Part shown: one piece after another, positions 36,132-44,564 of the stretch
Numbering within the stretch: the stretch's first letter is position 1
Layout: each line of letters starts with the position of its first letter
DNA from: Pedobacter sp. ISL-64
Lineage (GTDB): Bacteria > Bacteroidota > Bacteroidia > Sphingobacteriales > Sphingobacteriaceae
NCBI RefSeq assembly: GCF_018613605.1
Contig: NZ_JAGGPU010000014.1
Coordinates: 1 to 64,000, forward strand
Direction: 5' to 3'
DNA: 64,000 bases
Made by a program: the position numbers and the translations under genes
Notes under the pieces: generated by a model
Told to the model about the DNA's origin: nothing
The model's input: the letters and a program-made list of their open reading frames with translations, nothing else
The model's database searches: none

Positions 36132-38294
36132 ATGAATAGATTCTTTTTTAGAACAGGTGCTCTTACGCTGATACTTTTTATATGCACTGCGTTTAATACA
36201 CTTTTTGCACAGACTTTTGATCATATAAGGGCCATTGCGCAGAGAAGGGTAGCATGGTTGGCACCATCTATTGTATTCAGAAAAATACCGGAAGAAAATG
36301 GAAAAGATGTTTTTGAACTGCTCACCAAAAACAATAAAATTGAAATTGCAGCTTCTGGTCCAAACGCTGCCGCTGAGGGGCTTGGCTGGTACCTTAAATA
36401 CTACTGCCACAGAAGCATGTCGCATATTGGCGATCATCTTGAGGCGATAAGTACCCTTCCTGTAGTTAAGGGAAAGGTAAGGATTGTATCGCCTTATCCT
36501 TATCGATATGCGCTAAACTATTGTACGATAAGCTATTCTATGAGTTTTTATACCTGGGAAGACTGGGAAAGAGAACTGGACTGGATGGCATTAAATGGGG
36601 TTAATCTGGTACTTGCTCCTGTTGGGATGGAAGCAGTATGGCAAAAAACCTTAAAAAAACTTGGTTTTACAGATCAGGAGGCGCTTGCTTTTATTCCGGG
36701 ACCAGCTTTTGGTGCATGGTGGTTGATGGGTAATATGGAAGGCTGGGGCGGACCAATGAGCCAGCACATGATAAACGGATTGGCTGACCTTGAAAAGAAA
36801 ATTATATCGAGGATGAAAGAAATAGGAATCCAGCCTGTTATGCACGGTTTTTACGGAATGGTACCCACTACACTCAAGAGTAAGATGGATATCAAAGTGG
36901 TAGCTCAGGGGAAATGGGTAGGCGGTTTTACAAGACCGGATTTTCTGCGGACTGATCAGCCAGCATTTAAGCAGATTGCTGATGTTTATTACTCCGAAAT
37001 GAAGAAACTTTACGGTGCTGATCTGCATTATTTTGGAGGTGACCCTTTTCATGAAGGCGGTACCGCTAAAGGCATAGATTTGAAAGCTTCTGGGAAATCT
37101 ATTCAGGATGTGATGCTGGGTAATTATCCAGGTAGCACTTGGGTGTTGCAGGGTTGGCAATCCAATCCGGATACTACAATGCTTAGCGGACTCGATAAGA
37201 AAAAAGTATTAATTATCGAACTTTTTGGAGAGAACACAAACAACTGGGAAAAGAGGAAGGGCTATGAAGGTACGCAGTTTATATGGAGCAATGTAAGTAA
37301 TTTTGGAGAAAAGAACGGGCTCTATGGTAAGCTTCAGCGCTTTTCGGATGAAGTTTACAGAGCAAAATCCGGCCCTTATGGAAATTATTTGAAAGGGGTA
37401 GGGATTATTCCCGAAGGAATCAACAATAACCCGGTTACTTTCGATCTGATGCTGGAACTGGGTTGGCACAAGGATCATATCAATGTTGAAGATTGGATTA
37501 AGACATATGTTCAATACAGATATGGCAAAAGTAATACGGTTATTGAAAAAGCATGGGCAATTTTGCTAAAAACTGTTTATAGCAGCCCGGAAATTTATCA
37601 GGAAGGGCCTTCGGAGTCTATTTTCTGTGCCAGACCAGCTATCGGAATAAAGACTGTTTCCTCATGGGGTACAAGAAAGAGAAATTATGATACATCTGAG
37701 TTTTTGGAAGCTGTCCGTCTTTTTGCATCAGCATCTAAAGATTTTGAAGGCATTGAGACCTATCAGGCTGACCGGATCGATCTGGTAAGGCAGGTACAGG
37801 CAAACAAAGGTGATCAGGTCTATCAGTCGATGATGGAGGCCATTAAAGAAAAGGATCTGGAAAAGTTCAGGAAAAACAGTGCCGTATTTACTGGCATGAT
37901 CAAGCAGCAGGATGTTCTTCTATCCAATAGCAGGTTTTTTACCCTTAACCGTTGGCTTAAGCAGGCTGAACGTTTTGGTACAAATGCTGAGGATAAGGCA
38001 ATTGCATTGAAGAATTCAAAAGCCCAGATAACCTATTGGGGCCCCGATACAAATGCCCGCACAGACCTGCATGAGTATGCACATAAAGAATGGGCAGGTT
38101 TATTGGGTTCTCTGTATCTGGCGCGTTGGAAAGCATTTGAACAGGAACAATTAGAAAAGCTTGCAGGCAATACAGTCCAAAAACCTGATTATTTTAAGAT
38201 GGAAACGAGTTGGGTAAATGCAGCAGGTAGGTACGAGCCGGAAAAGCTTACAGAAACGCAGCTCAGATTACTCATCGATGGCTTACTTAAGTAA
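36132..38294 (+). CDS. Alpha-N-acetylglucosaminidase, GH89 family
   Basis: 720 residues with signal peptide MNRFFFRTGALTLILFI ending LFAQ, chosen over an upstream GTG that adds seven residues. The N-terminal segment (IEIAASGPNAAAEGLGWYLK, with RYALNYCTISYSMSFYTW) and the catalytic barrel (WERELDWMALNGVNLVLAPV; FHEGGTAKGID; FIWSNVSNFGEKNGLYG; NPVTFDLMLELGWH) are those of the NAGLU/GH89 family, which removes terminal alpha-linked N-acetylglucosamine from heparan-type or mucin-type glycans. The Glu in HYFGGDPFHEGG aligns with a conserved catalytic-region glutamate; exact pairing of both acids was not verified. It belongs with the SusCD genes upstream. Confidence 0.92.
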   Translation: MNRFFFRTGALTLILFICTAFNTLFAQTFDHIRAIAQRRVAWLAPSIVFRKIPEENGKDVFELLTKNNKIEIAASGPNAAAEGLGWYLKYYCHRSMSHIGDHLEAISTLPVVKGKVRIVSPYPYRYALNYCTISYSMSFYTWEDWERELDWMALNGVNLVLAPVGMEAVWQKTLKKLGFTDQEALAFIPGPAFGAWWLMGNMEGWGGPMSQHMINGLADLEKKIISRMKEIGIQPVMHGFYGMVPTTLKSKMDIKVVAQGKWVGGFTRPDFLRTDQPAFKQIADVYYSEMKKLYGADLHYFGGDPFHEGGTAKGIDLKASGKSIQDVMLGNYPGSTWVLQGWQSNPDTTMLSGLDKKKVLIIELFGENTNNWEKRKGYEGTQFIWSNVSNFGEKNGLYGKLQRFSDEVYRAKSGPYGNYLKGVGIIPEGINNNPVTFDLMLELGWHKDHINVEDWIKTYVQYRYGKSNTVIEKAWAILLKTVYSSPEIYQEGPSESIFCARPAIGIKTVSSWGTRKRNYDTSEFLEAVRLFASASKDFEGIETYQADRIDLVRQVQANKGDQVYQSMMEAIKEKDLEKFRKNSAVFTGMIKQQDVLLSNSRFFTLNRWLKQAERFGTNAEDKAIALKNSKAQITYWGPDTNARTDLHEYAHKEWAGLLGSLYLARWKAFEQEQLEKLAGNTVQKPDYFKMETSWVNAAGRYEPEKLTETQLRLLIDGLLK

Positions 38295-38373
38295 ATATTT
38301 TACAATAGGAGAGGGACCACTTTGAAAGGCCCTTTCCTATTTACGGATCATTTTATTAAAATCAAATTCAGTT

Positions 38374-38925
38374 ATGATTTCAAAGCACACTCGTTTAAAA
38401 GAAATAGCCACCGCCCTGGGAGTCGCAATTTCCACGGTTTCCAGAGCATTGCAGGATCATCCAACAATTTCACAGAAAACAAAGAATAAAGTTAGGCAGC
38501 TTGCCCGGGAAATGGATTATGAACCAAATCATGCAGCTGTTTCGCTTCGTAAAGGGAAATCATACACAATAGGCCTTATTGTGCCGGAAATTAAAGGTGT
38601 CTTTTTTTCAGCGCTTATCAAGGCTATTGAAGATGAAGCCGCCAATAATGGGTATATGGTTTTAATGGGACAATCGCACAGCTGCGAAGAAAGGGAGGCT
38701 GCCCTGGTTTGTAAAATGATAAATTTTCGTGTGGACGGGCTTTTGGTTTCTACAGACAGTCAAGCAAGATCATCTTACCCTTTTGATATGCTAAAAAGGT
38801 ATCAGATACCACTTATTTTTCTGGTAAGAGGTGCTACGGTAGATAGCTTAGATCATGTGTTGTATAATGTAGAGAAAACTACCAGGGATGTTTTTGAGTT
38901 CCTGATGGGGATTAGCAGTAATTAG
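38374..38925 (+). CDS. Truncated LacI-family transcriptional regulator
   Basis: 183 residues, about half the usual ~340. The HTH (1-55: RLKEIATALGVAISTVSRAL) and hinge (YEPNHAAVSLRKGKSYTIGL) are intact and the N-terminal lobe of the effector domain (~62-175) is recognisable, but the reading ends after DVFEFLMGISSN, where the second lobe should begin. No continuation is seen downstream in another frame. It may bind DNA but is unlikely to sense a sugar normally. It follows the GH89 gene by 80 bp and may once have regulated this locus. Confidence 0.8.
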   Translation: MISKHTRLKEIATALGVAISTVSRALQDHPTISQKTKNKVRQLAREMDYEPNHAAVSLRKGKSYTIGLIVPEIKGVFFSALIKAIEDEAANNGYMVLMGQSHSCEEREAALVCKMINFRVDGLLVSTDSQARSSYPFDMLKRYQIPLIFLVRGATVDSLDHVLYNVEKTTRDVFEFLMGISSN

Positions 38926-39233
38926 TCATTTTGATAATCATAGGCTAAACTGTTTGTTAAGACTTCTGCGGTATTGGTTTAAGATTCACAATCTGCAATC
39001 ACTTGAACTTCTCTGTAAAATTGGCTGCTTATTAAGTTAGAAATAGGGTGTAAAAACGGGCAAATTTGTGTGAAATCCCCTTTTTTATTGATTTTTATTT
39101 GTGGATTATACTGCATTCATCACTTTATAGATATAAAATATGGCTTTAAAGTGGTTTGAGTAGTGTTTTTTTGTTTATCTTATTTAAGATAATTGATTGA
39201 AAACTCAGCCAAAACTCAGCCAAATTACCCAAA
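38926..39233. other. 308-bp AT-rich gap, nothing recognised
   Basis: No coding sense in any frame and no hairpin worth naming, apart from a short direct repeat AAAACTCAGCC near 39201-39221. The missing second half of the LacI regulator is not present. Confidence 0.5.
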
Positions 39234-39401
39234 ATGACAAATAAAAAACTACTTTTAAACCATCAAAAACAGCGTTTAAGAAACGCAATTGATGAATTTC
39301 AAATTCGATATTCTCCCCACGATAGTTTTATCAATTGGTTCAGTGATGTAAAGATTCTCAATTGGGAACCCTACATAGGTTACGACTTTCAATTCGTATA
39401 A
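39234..39401 (+). CDS. Small 55-residue ORF, unknown
   Basis: An ATG at 39234 opens MTNKKLLLNHQKQRLRNAID and the frame ends at a TAA at 39399. The peptide is basic and helix-prone at the start and aromatic later (INWFSDVKILNWEPYIGYDF). No family is recognised and no clear ribosome site precedes it. It could be a small protein or a fragment. Confidence 0.35.
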   Translation: MTNKKLLLNHQKQRLRNAIDEFQIRYSPHDSFINWFSDVKILNWEPYIGYDFQFV

Positions 39402-39557
39402 ATGCATTTTTTTTGCCATCGATTAAATTGGGTTCGATTTAAGCCCCTGCTTTCAGGTATATCTTTTTCTTTTAAGTTTTATAGTCCTTAAATAATTCGA
39501 TCAAAACTCATTTTTAAGAGTTATTAAATGATTACAAAATGTTATTTAATCATATAA

Positions 39558-39678
39558 AAAAGGGCACTACGGCTCTGATTTTACATTATTAAACAACGTA
39601 AGCAGAGGTATCAATTGTTCAACTGTAGTCCCCAAAAGTGCACTTGAAGGGATGATTTTTAAATCATCCCTTTTTTTG
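39558..39678 (+). ncRNA. Candidate structured small RNA with its own terminator
   Basis: After an AT-rich segment a rod-like fold can be drawn. GGG and ACTACGG near 39561 pair with CTGTAGT and CCC near 39630 (one G-U pair, one bulge). Inside, CTCTG pairs with CAGAG, and TTAC with GTAA closes the apical loop. The rod is followed by AAGGGATGATTT/AAATCATCCCTT (39647-39672) and a T run, a strong terminator with no coding gene before it in the preceding 240 bp. Length would be ~120 bases. It is not a tRNA, tmRNA or SRP RNA by inspection; a 6S-like rod is one possibility, unproven. Confidence 0.5.
39647..39678 (+). terminator. Strong Rho-independent terminator
   Basis: A 12-bp AT/GC stem (AAGGGATGATTT paired with AAATCATCCCTT) with a minimal loop is followed by seven T residues, five of them outside the stem. 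No protein gene ends just upstream, so it probably ends the RNA candidate at 39558. Confidence 0.85.
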
Positions 39679-39795
39679 TCTACAATCGTCATATCTAAGT
39701 ATCTTATTTTAAATCAGTTAAGTGGCATTAGGTTCGTCATGGTAGGTGTTCGATAAAATGCCGTTTTCATAGTAGGTTTGACAGTTTACAATTAA

Positions 39796-39997
39796 AAAGA
39801 GGCTGACGAGGTGCGGAAACGGACCTTAGAAACTGATTTACCCATACAGGAAATCAGCAACCGTTTAGGTTACAGCAACCATTCGCATTTTGCGGCTTTA
39901 TTACAACATTTTTTTTGGAGAATTTCCGGCTTCTATAATCAATAGAAGTAATATAATTGACAATATTGATATTATTTTTTTCTATAAAAGAAGATAA
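39796..39997 (+). pseudogene. C-terminal fragment of an AraC-family regulator, frameshifted
   Basis: The frame reads LETDLPIQEISNRLGYSNHS and then HFAALLQHFF, an AraC-type second helix-turn-helix. An extra T in the run near 39911 shifts it; corrected, it continues GEFPASIINRSNIIDN and ends at a TAA at 39995. The N-terminal domain and first HTH are missing. It resembles the intact AraC regulator directly downstream (LPVGEISTMLGYANRGHFAN) but is a separate paralogue. Confidence 0.65.
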
Positions 39998-40060
39998 TTG
40001 GTAGATGTTGTTAGAATTTTGTATGTTGGCATAATAAATAATACCTTAATATGCAATAAG

Positions 40061-40957
40061 ATGGAACTGAAATTGCCTTATATCAATCCAGTGAATTTTG
40101 CAAACACCCTGGTGAATGATTATGATTTTAACATTCAGCAAGGCTGGAATTCTCAACATCTCGAATTCCCTGAACATATAGGAGCAGGCTCTTTACAATT
40201 ATTTATGAGAGATGATATTCATTTTTTTAGAGGAAAATGGAAGTTTAATGAAGATTCCACTTTTCTATCACATGATCCGGTAGGACAAAAGGGCTTAATC
40301 GATTTCCGGCTAAGTAAAGACGGGCAGATTCATTCAGCATCTATAGAAGGGGATAAAAAATTTGAGTGGGAAATTACCGAGGTGGATGGTTTTCGATTCT
40401 TTATACCGGGACAATATCTTAAACTGGAAAAAAATCAATTATCGGATCGTTTTGAGAAATACTGTTTCAATAGAAATATTGTCAACTTACAAAAGCAACT
40501 TTTTGAGATTCAGGCCGGACAAGTTTCAAATGCCTTATTGCTGGAAAGTAAAATGCTTGAATTTATTTATTTCTGGATGGATTTTCTGCAAACCAATAAC
40601 GTGGAAAAACATTTCGAAAGCATTTCGGATCGTCATTTTTCATGTCTTGAAAATGCAAAACAGCTTTTAGATGAAAGTCCTTCCCTAAGCCCATCAATAA
40701 AATACATCAGCAGAAAAGTGGGTTTAAATGAGTGTGATCTAAAACGTGAATTTAAAAAGGCATTCGGTTTGCCCATCAAACAATATGTGATTAAACAACG
40801 GATGGAATACGCTCAGAAAATGCTAAAAGAAACTGACTTACCTGTTGGCGAAATTAGTACCATGCTAGGTTATGCAAATCGTGGGCACTTTGCAAACCTG
40901 TATCAACGTTACTTCGGTTTTTCTCCATTACACGACAGGTTAACCAACCTGCATTAA
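40061..40957 (+). CDS. AraC-family transcriptional regulator
   Basis: 298 residues from the ATG at 40061 (MELKLPYINP); an upstream TTG at 39998 would add 21 unlikely residues. The N-terminal ~190 residues form an effector-binding part of unknown ligand, and the C-terminal ~100 residues a double HTH (LDESPSLSPSIKYISRKVGL; KQYVIKQRMEYAQKML; VGEISTMLGYANRGHFANLY; GFSPLHDRL). It stands directly before the acyl-CoA ligase/esterase/trehalase gene run and is its likely activator. A 21-bp-spaced direct repeat lies just past its stop. Confidence 0.88.
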   Translation: MELKLPYINPVNFANTLVNDYDFNIQQGWNSQHLEFPEHIGAGSLQLFMRDDIHFFRGKWKFNEDSTFLSHDPVGQKGLIDFRLSKDGQIHSASIEGDKKFEWEITEVDGFRFFIPGQYLKLEKNQLSDRFEKYCFNRNIVNLQKQLFEIQAGQVSNALLLESKMLEFIYFWMDFLQTNNVEKHFESISDRHFSCLENAKQLLDESPSLSPSIKYISRKVGLNECDLKREFKKAFGLPIKQYVIKQRMEYAQKMLKETDLPVGEISTMLGYANRGHFANLYQRYFGFSPLHDRLTNLH

Positions 40958-40958
40958 T

Positions 40959-40991
40959 AAATTATTCCCGTTTCGTACCAAATCATTCCCG
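40959..40991 (+). promoter_or_regulatory. Direct repeat with 21-bp period, candidate AraC binding site
   Basis: AAATTATTCCCG (40959-40970) and AAATCATTCCCG (40980-40991) match at 11 of 12 positions and are 21 bp apart, two helical turns, as in typical AraC half-site pairs. About 30 bp further on, TAACTTTA (41022-41029) resembles the Bacteroidota -7 box TAnnTTTG and lies in a small inverted repeat AGCGTA/TACGCT. The operon's first gene begins at 41085. Confidence 0.55.
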
Positions 40992-41084
40992 ATTAGATAT
41001 TTTTTAAGTTACCTGAGCGTATAACTTTACGCTTAAGTAAATAAAATTCAGGGCCAAGCGCTGAACTAACCAAATATCTTTTCA

Positions 41085-42635
41085 ATGTTCAATTTATCTT
41101 TAATTCTTGAAGATAGTGCAAGGCGTTTTGCGAATCAGCCAGCATTAAGTTTTAACAAAACCACGTTAACTTATGCAGAGCTAAATAACTTCGCCAATCG
41201 GGTAGCCAACGGGTTAAAAGCGATTGGTATTTTGCCTGGCGATAAAATCGCCCTGTCTTGCCCTAACCTGCCAGAATTTCCAGCGGTATATTTCGGTGTT
41301 TTAAAAGCGGGAGCTGTAATCGTTCCGCTTAACATTTTATTAAAAGCAGATGAAATTCTTTACCATCTAAATGACAGTAAAGCTAAAGCGTATTTTTGTT
41401 TTTCAGGTTCAGAAGATTTACCGATTGGAGATTACGGCCTTGAAGCATTTTACAATGCGCCGCTTTGCGAGCATTTCTACATCATTAACCCACAAACAAA
41501 AGAGGAAATTTATACAGTAAAGAGCCTTAATGATTTAGCCGATAGGCAACCATCAACGTTTCAAACCGAGGAAACCTCTGCCGATGATGTCGCGTTGTTA
41601 ATTTATACTTCGGGCACAACCGGACAAGCAAAGGGAGCGCAACTAAGCCATTCAAATTTATTTTGTAATGCTGTTTTGGCTACTGATTTGTTTACTACAA
41701 GCCATCGGGATAAACAATTAGTCGTTTTGCCACTGTTCCATATTTTTGGAATGACCGTTTTAATGAATGCCGGTATTTATCGTGGCGTACACAATATCCT
41801 TCTTCCACGGTTTGATCCTAAAGCAGTTTTAGAACTCATTGATGCTTTTCACATCAGCATTTTTGCAGGCGTACCCACCATGTATTGGGCGCTGATTAAT
41901 TACCATCACGAAAGTATTGAGGACGCCTGTATCAAGAAAAATCTGCGTTTATGCATTTCCGGTGGAGCATCCTTACCATTAAAAGTTTTGCAGGATTTCG
42001 AAAAAAGGTTTAACGTTTGGGTCTTAGAAGGTTATGGAATGAGCGAGGGCTCGCCTATCGTAACATTCAATGATTTGCGTATTGGTTGCAAACCCGGTTC
42101 TATTGGCACTGCAGTTTGGGGTGTAGAAGTAAAAATTGTTGATGCAACAGGAAAGGAGTTACCAGATGGAGAAAGGGGAGAGCTGATTTACAGGGGACAT
42201 AATGTAATGAAGGGTTATTTTGAAAAGCCGCGGGAAACAGCCGATGTAATAAAAAATGGATGGATGTACTCTGGTGATGTTGCCGTAAAAGATAAAGACG
42301 GTTTTTACTACATCGTTGACCGCACAAGAGATATGATTATTCGTGGTGGAATGAATATTTTTCCCCGAGAGATTGAAGAAATTATGATGAAACATCCTTC
42401 CATTTCTTTAGTGGCAGTAATTGGCATTCCTGATGAAAGAATGGGTGAGGATGTAAAAGCCTTTATTGTGCTTAAAGCGCATGTTAAAGCTAACGCCGAA
42501 GAAATTATTTTATGGTGTAAAGCACATATGGCGGTTTACAAATATCCCCGGAAAGTTGAATTTGTAGAAAGTTTGCCCATTTCGGCGACAGGAAAAATTT
42601 TGAAAAAAGAGCTCAGAATGAAGAGCGCAATATAA
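41085..42635 (+). CDS. Acyl-CoA ligase, AMP-binding family (fatty-acid type)
   Basis: 516 residues with the adenylating-enzyme signatures: P-loop LLIYTSGTTGQAKGAQLSH (~166-185), core motif EGYGMSEGSP (~308), YSGDVAVKDKDGFYYIVDR (~395-413) with the DRTRDMIIRGGMNIFPREIE hinge region, and the C-terminal catalytic lysine in ISATGKILKKEL. It forms an acyl-adenylate and then the acyl-CoA, in the cytoplasm. It resembles medium/long-chain fatty-acid-CoA ligases; the chain length is not readable from sequence. It starts a run of closely spaced genes containing three esterases, so it would activate acids released by them. Confidence 0.9.
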   Translation: MFNLSLILEDSARRFANQPALSFNKTTLTYAELNNFANRVANGLKAIGILPGDKIALSCPNLPEFPAVYFGVLKAGAVIVPLNILLKADEILYHLNDSKAKAYFCFSGSEDLPIGDYGLEAFYNAPLCEHFYIINPQTKEEIYTVKSLNDLADRQPSTFQTEETSADDVALLIYTSGTTGQAKGAQLSHSNLFCNAVLATDLFTTSHRDKQLVVLPLFHIFGMTVLMNAGIYRGVHNILLPRFDPKAVLELIDAFHISIFAGVPTMYWALINYHHESIEDACIKKNLRLCISGGASLPLKVLQDFEKRFNVWVLEGYGMSEGSPIVTFNDLRIGCKPGSIGTAVWGVEVKIVDATGKELPDGERGELIYRGHNVMKGYFEKPRETADVIKNGWMYSGDVAVKDKDGFYYIVDRTRDMIIRGGMNIFPREIEEIMMKHPSISLVAVIGIPDERMGEDVKAFIVLKAHVKANAEEIILWCKAHMAVYKYPRKVEFVESLPISATGKILKKELRMKSAI

Positions 42636-42656
42636 ATCAATATTAATAGAATCAAT

Positions 42657-43514
42657 ATGACCAAAAAACTACTGCTACTTTTTATCATTCCTGTTTTTTT
42701 ATACGCTTGCGCGCCAGTTAAAGAACTAAAAGGAAATGGTCTGGAAAAAAAGTATAACGATATTCATTACGGCGATAAGGACCGGAATGTGATGGATGTT
42801 TATTTGCCCGCAAATCGAAGTGCTAAAACGCCCTTTGTTATTCTTATTCACGGCGGTGCCTGGACTATGGCCGGGAAAGAATATGTAAGAGATTACCAGG
42901 ATTCTTTATTGAAAAACGGAATCGCTTCTGCAAGTATAAACCACCGTTATGCAAATAACACCGATGTTCATTATCCGCAAATGCTGGATGACGTAAATAC
43001 TGCACTGAATTATTGCGCTGAACATGCCAAAGAGTGGAATATCAGGGATAAAGGTTTTGTAATGGCTGGTGTAAGTTCGGGTGCGCATTTGGCTCTTTTA
43101 TATGCTTATACCACTACAAAAAAGATTAATGCCATTGTAGAATTTTGCGGCCCGACAAACCTGGCCGATACTACTATCCTGAATTATGCTGGTAAAGTAG
43201 GTTTGATGGATGTTATTCAGAAAATGACCGGAAAAACGTATAAAAAAGGGGGCACAATAGATCCGGAATTTGCCAAATCCAGTCCCATTACACAAATCAA
43301 AAACATTCCAGTGCTTATTGTTCATGGAACAGCAGACCCTGTGGTCAATTTCTCTCAATCCCAGCAATTGAGTGATGCCTTAACAACACAACACATTAAA
43401 CATAAACTAATTCCTATAAAAGGTGCAGGACATGACCTGAACCTTAAAGATACTCTTACCAGGCAATTGGTTTACCGCCAAGCGATAAACTGGATGCTTC
43501 AAAATGGTCAATAA
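42657..43514 (+). CDS. Alpha/beta-hydrolase lipoprotein, esterase type
   Basis: 285 residues. The leader MTKKLLLLFIIPVFLYAC gives a lipoprotein with Cys18. The fold has the oxyanion motif HGGAW, the nucleophile in GVSSGAHLA, the acid in HGTADPVVNF and the histidine in GAGHDL. This is the carboxylesterase (BD-FAE/HSL-like) type that cleaves small or acyl esters. It lies 21 bp after the ligase and 17 bp before the next esterase, so it should be in one operon and face the periplasm or outer surface. Confidence 0.87.
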   Translation: MTKKLLLLFIIPVFLYACAPVKELKGNGLEKKYNDIHYGDKDRNVMDVYLPANRSAKTPFVILIHGGAWTMAGKEYVRDYQDSLLKNGIASASINHRYANNTDVHYPQMLDDVNTALNYCAEHAKEWNIRDKGFVMAGVSSGAHLALLYAYTTTKKINAIVEFCGPTNLADTTILNYAGKVGLMDVIQKMTGKTYKKGGTIDPEFAKSSPITQIKNIPVLIVHGTADPVVNFSQSQQLSDALTTQHIKHKLIPIKGAGHDLNLKDTLTRQLVYRQAINWMLQNGQ

Positions 43515-43531
43515 TTTAAAATAAATATAGT

Positions 43532-44539
43532 ATGAAAAAGATATTACTAACAGGATTTGCCTTATTTTCTGCATTATTATTGAGGGCTCAATCGGCTACA
43601 GAAATCAAGCCACTAACCGCTGCCGAAGTAAGCAAAAGATTAATTTCTAAATATAGTCTGCTGGCCCTTGCCCCAATTACAAAACTGGATTACGAAAATA
43701 TCAAATCAGTAAGGAAAAAAGAAGCGGCATCCGTTATTCCAAAATTAAGCAATGCCGATAGTCTTGACGTAAGCTATGTAAATGTACCAGGATTAAACAG
43801 CGGCGATCCGGAAATTCCGATTCGCATCTATAAACCTAAAAACGCAGATAAAGCACCGATTTTTTTATGGTTTCACGGTGGTGGATTTGTATATGGCAGT
43901 TTAAACTGGGATCATAAAAATTGTGCGAATATTGCAGTGAGGGCTGGTATAGTGGTTATATCAGTAGATTATAGATTAGCCCCTGAAAATAAGTTTCCTG
44001 CAGGCGTAAACGATGCCTATTCTGTTTTTTTATGGAGTAAAAAACATGCGGCAGAAATAGGTGGTAACTCCGATCATATTGGCGTTGGGGGTGGCAGCGC
44101 AGGTGCTGGTATAGCCGGAAGCATGGTTTTAGTAAACAGAGATAAAAAAGGGCCAAAAATTGATTTTCAGGTCTTGTTTTTCCCACCCGCAGATATTGAT
44201 ACAAATCGGGTTTCAGTTCGCGAGCTCTGGAGCATTCCTGGGGTGAAAGGAGCAGATATTCCAGTTTTACTTAAAATGTACCTTGGCGATGACTATCAGA
44301 AAAATGTTCCTGATAATGCTTTACCCGGACTTACAAAAAGTTTTGAAAATCTACCTCCAACCTATATTGCAACCTGTGGGGTAGATCCCTTAAGAGACGG
44401 AGGATTGGCTTATGCTCAAAATCTAATTTCATCGGGCATTGGCGTAGAACTTCACAATTTTCCTGGTTATCCACACGGATTGCTCCCAGATAAAGTATTT
44501 CCAGAGGTTTATGCCTTTATGCACCAGTATTATAAATAG
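43532..44539 (+). CDS. Secreted alpha/beta-hydrolase, HSL family esterase
   Basis: 335 residues with a signal peptide (MKKILLTGFALFSALLLRAQ). Hormone-sensitive-lipase-type motifs are HGGGFVYGS (oxyanion hole), GGGSAGAGIA (nucleophile Ser) and VDPLRDGG (acid), with histidine in GYPHGL. Such enzymes hydrolyse short- to medium-chain acyl esters. It is the second esterase of the cluster; the different family signature from its neighbours argues for division of labour rather than duplication. Confidence 0.9.
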   Translation: MKKILLTGFALFSALLLRAQSATEIKPLTAAEVSKRLISKYSLLALAPITKLDYENIKSVRKKEAASVIPKLSNADSLDVSYVNVPGLNSGDPEIPIRIYKPKNADKAPIFLWFHGGGFVYGSLNWDHKNCANIAVRAGIVVISVDYRLAPENKFPAGVNDAYSVFLWSKKHAAEIGGNSDHIGVGGGSAGAGIAGSMVLVNRDKKGPKIDFQVLFFPPADIDTNRVSVRELWSIPGVKGADIPVLLKMYLGDDYQKNVPDNALPGLTKSFENLPPTYIATCGVDPLRDGGLAYAQNLISSGIGVELHNFPGYPHGLLPDKVFPEVYAFMHQYYK

Positions 44540-44551
44540 CATTTCAAAATA

Positions 44552-44560
44552 AAAGGAGGT
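44552..44560 (+). promoter_or_regulatory. Perfect Shine-Dalgarno site
   Basis: AAAGGAGGTGAT (44552-44563) matches the 16S rRNA 3' end complement in full and precedes the ATG at 44565. Genes in Bacteroidota seldom have such a site, and none of the neighbours shows one. It fixes the start of the serine hydrolase reading frame. Confidence 0.75.
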
Positions 44561-44564
44561 GATT

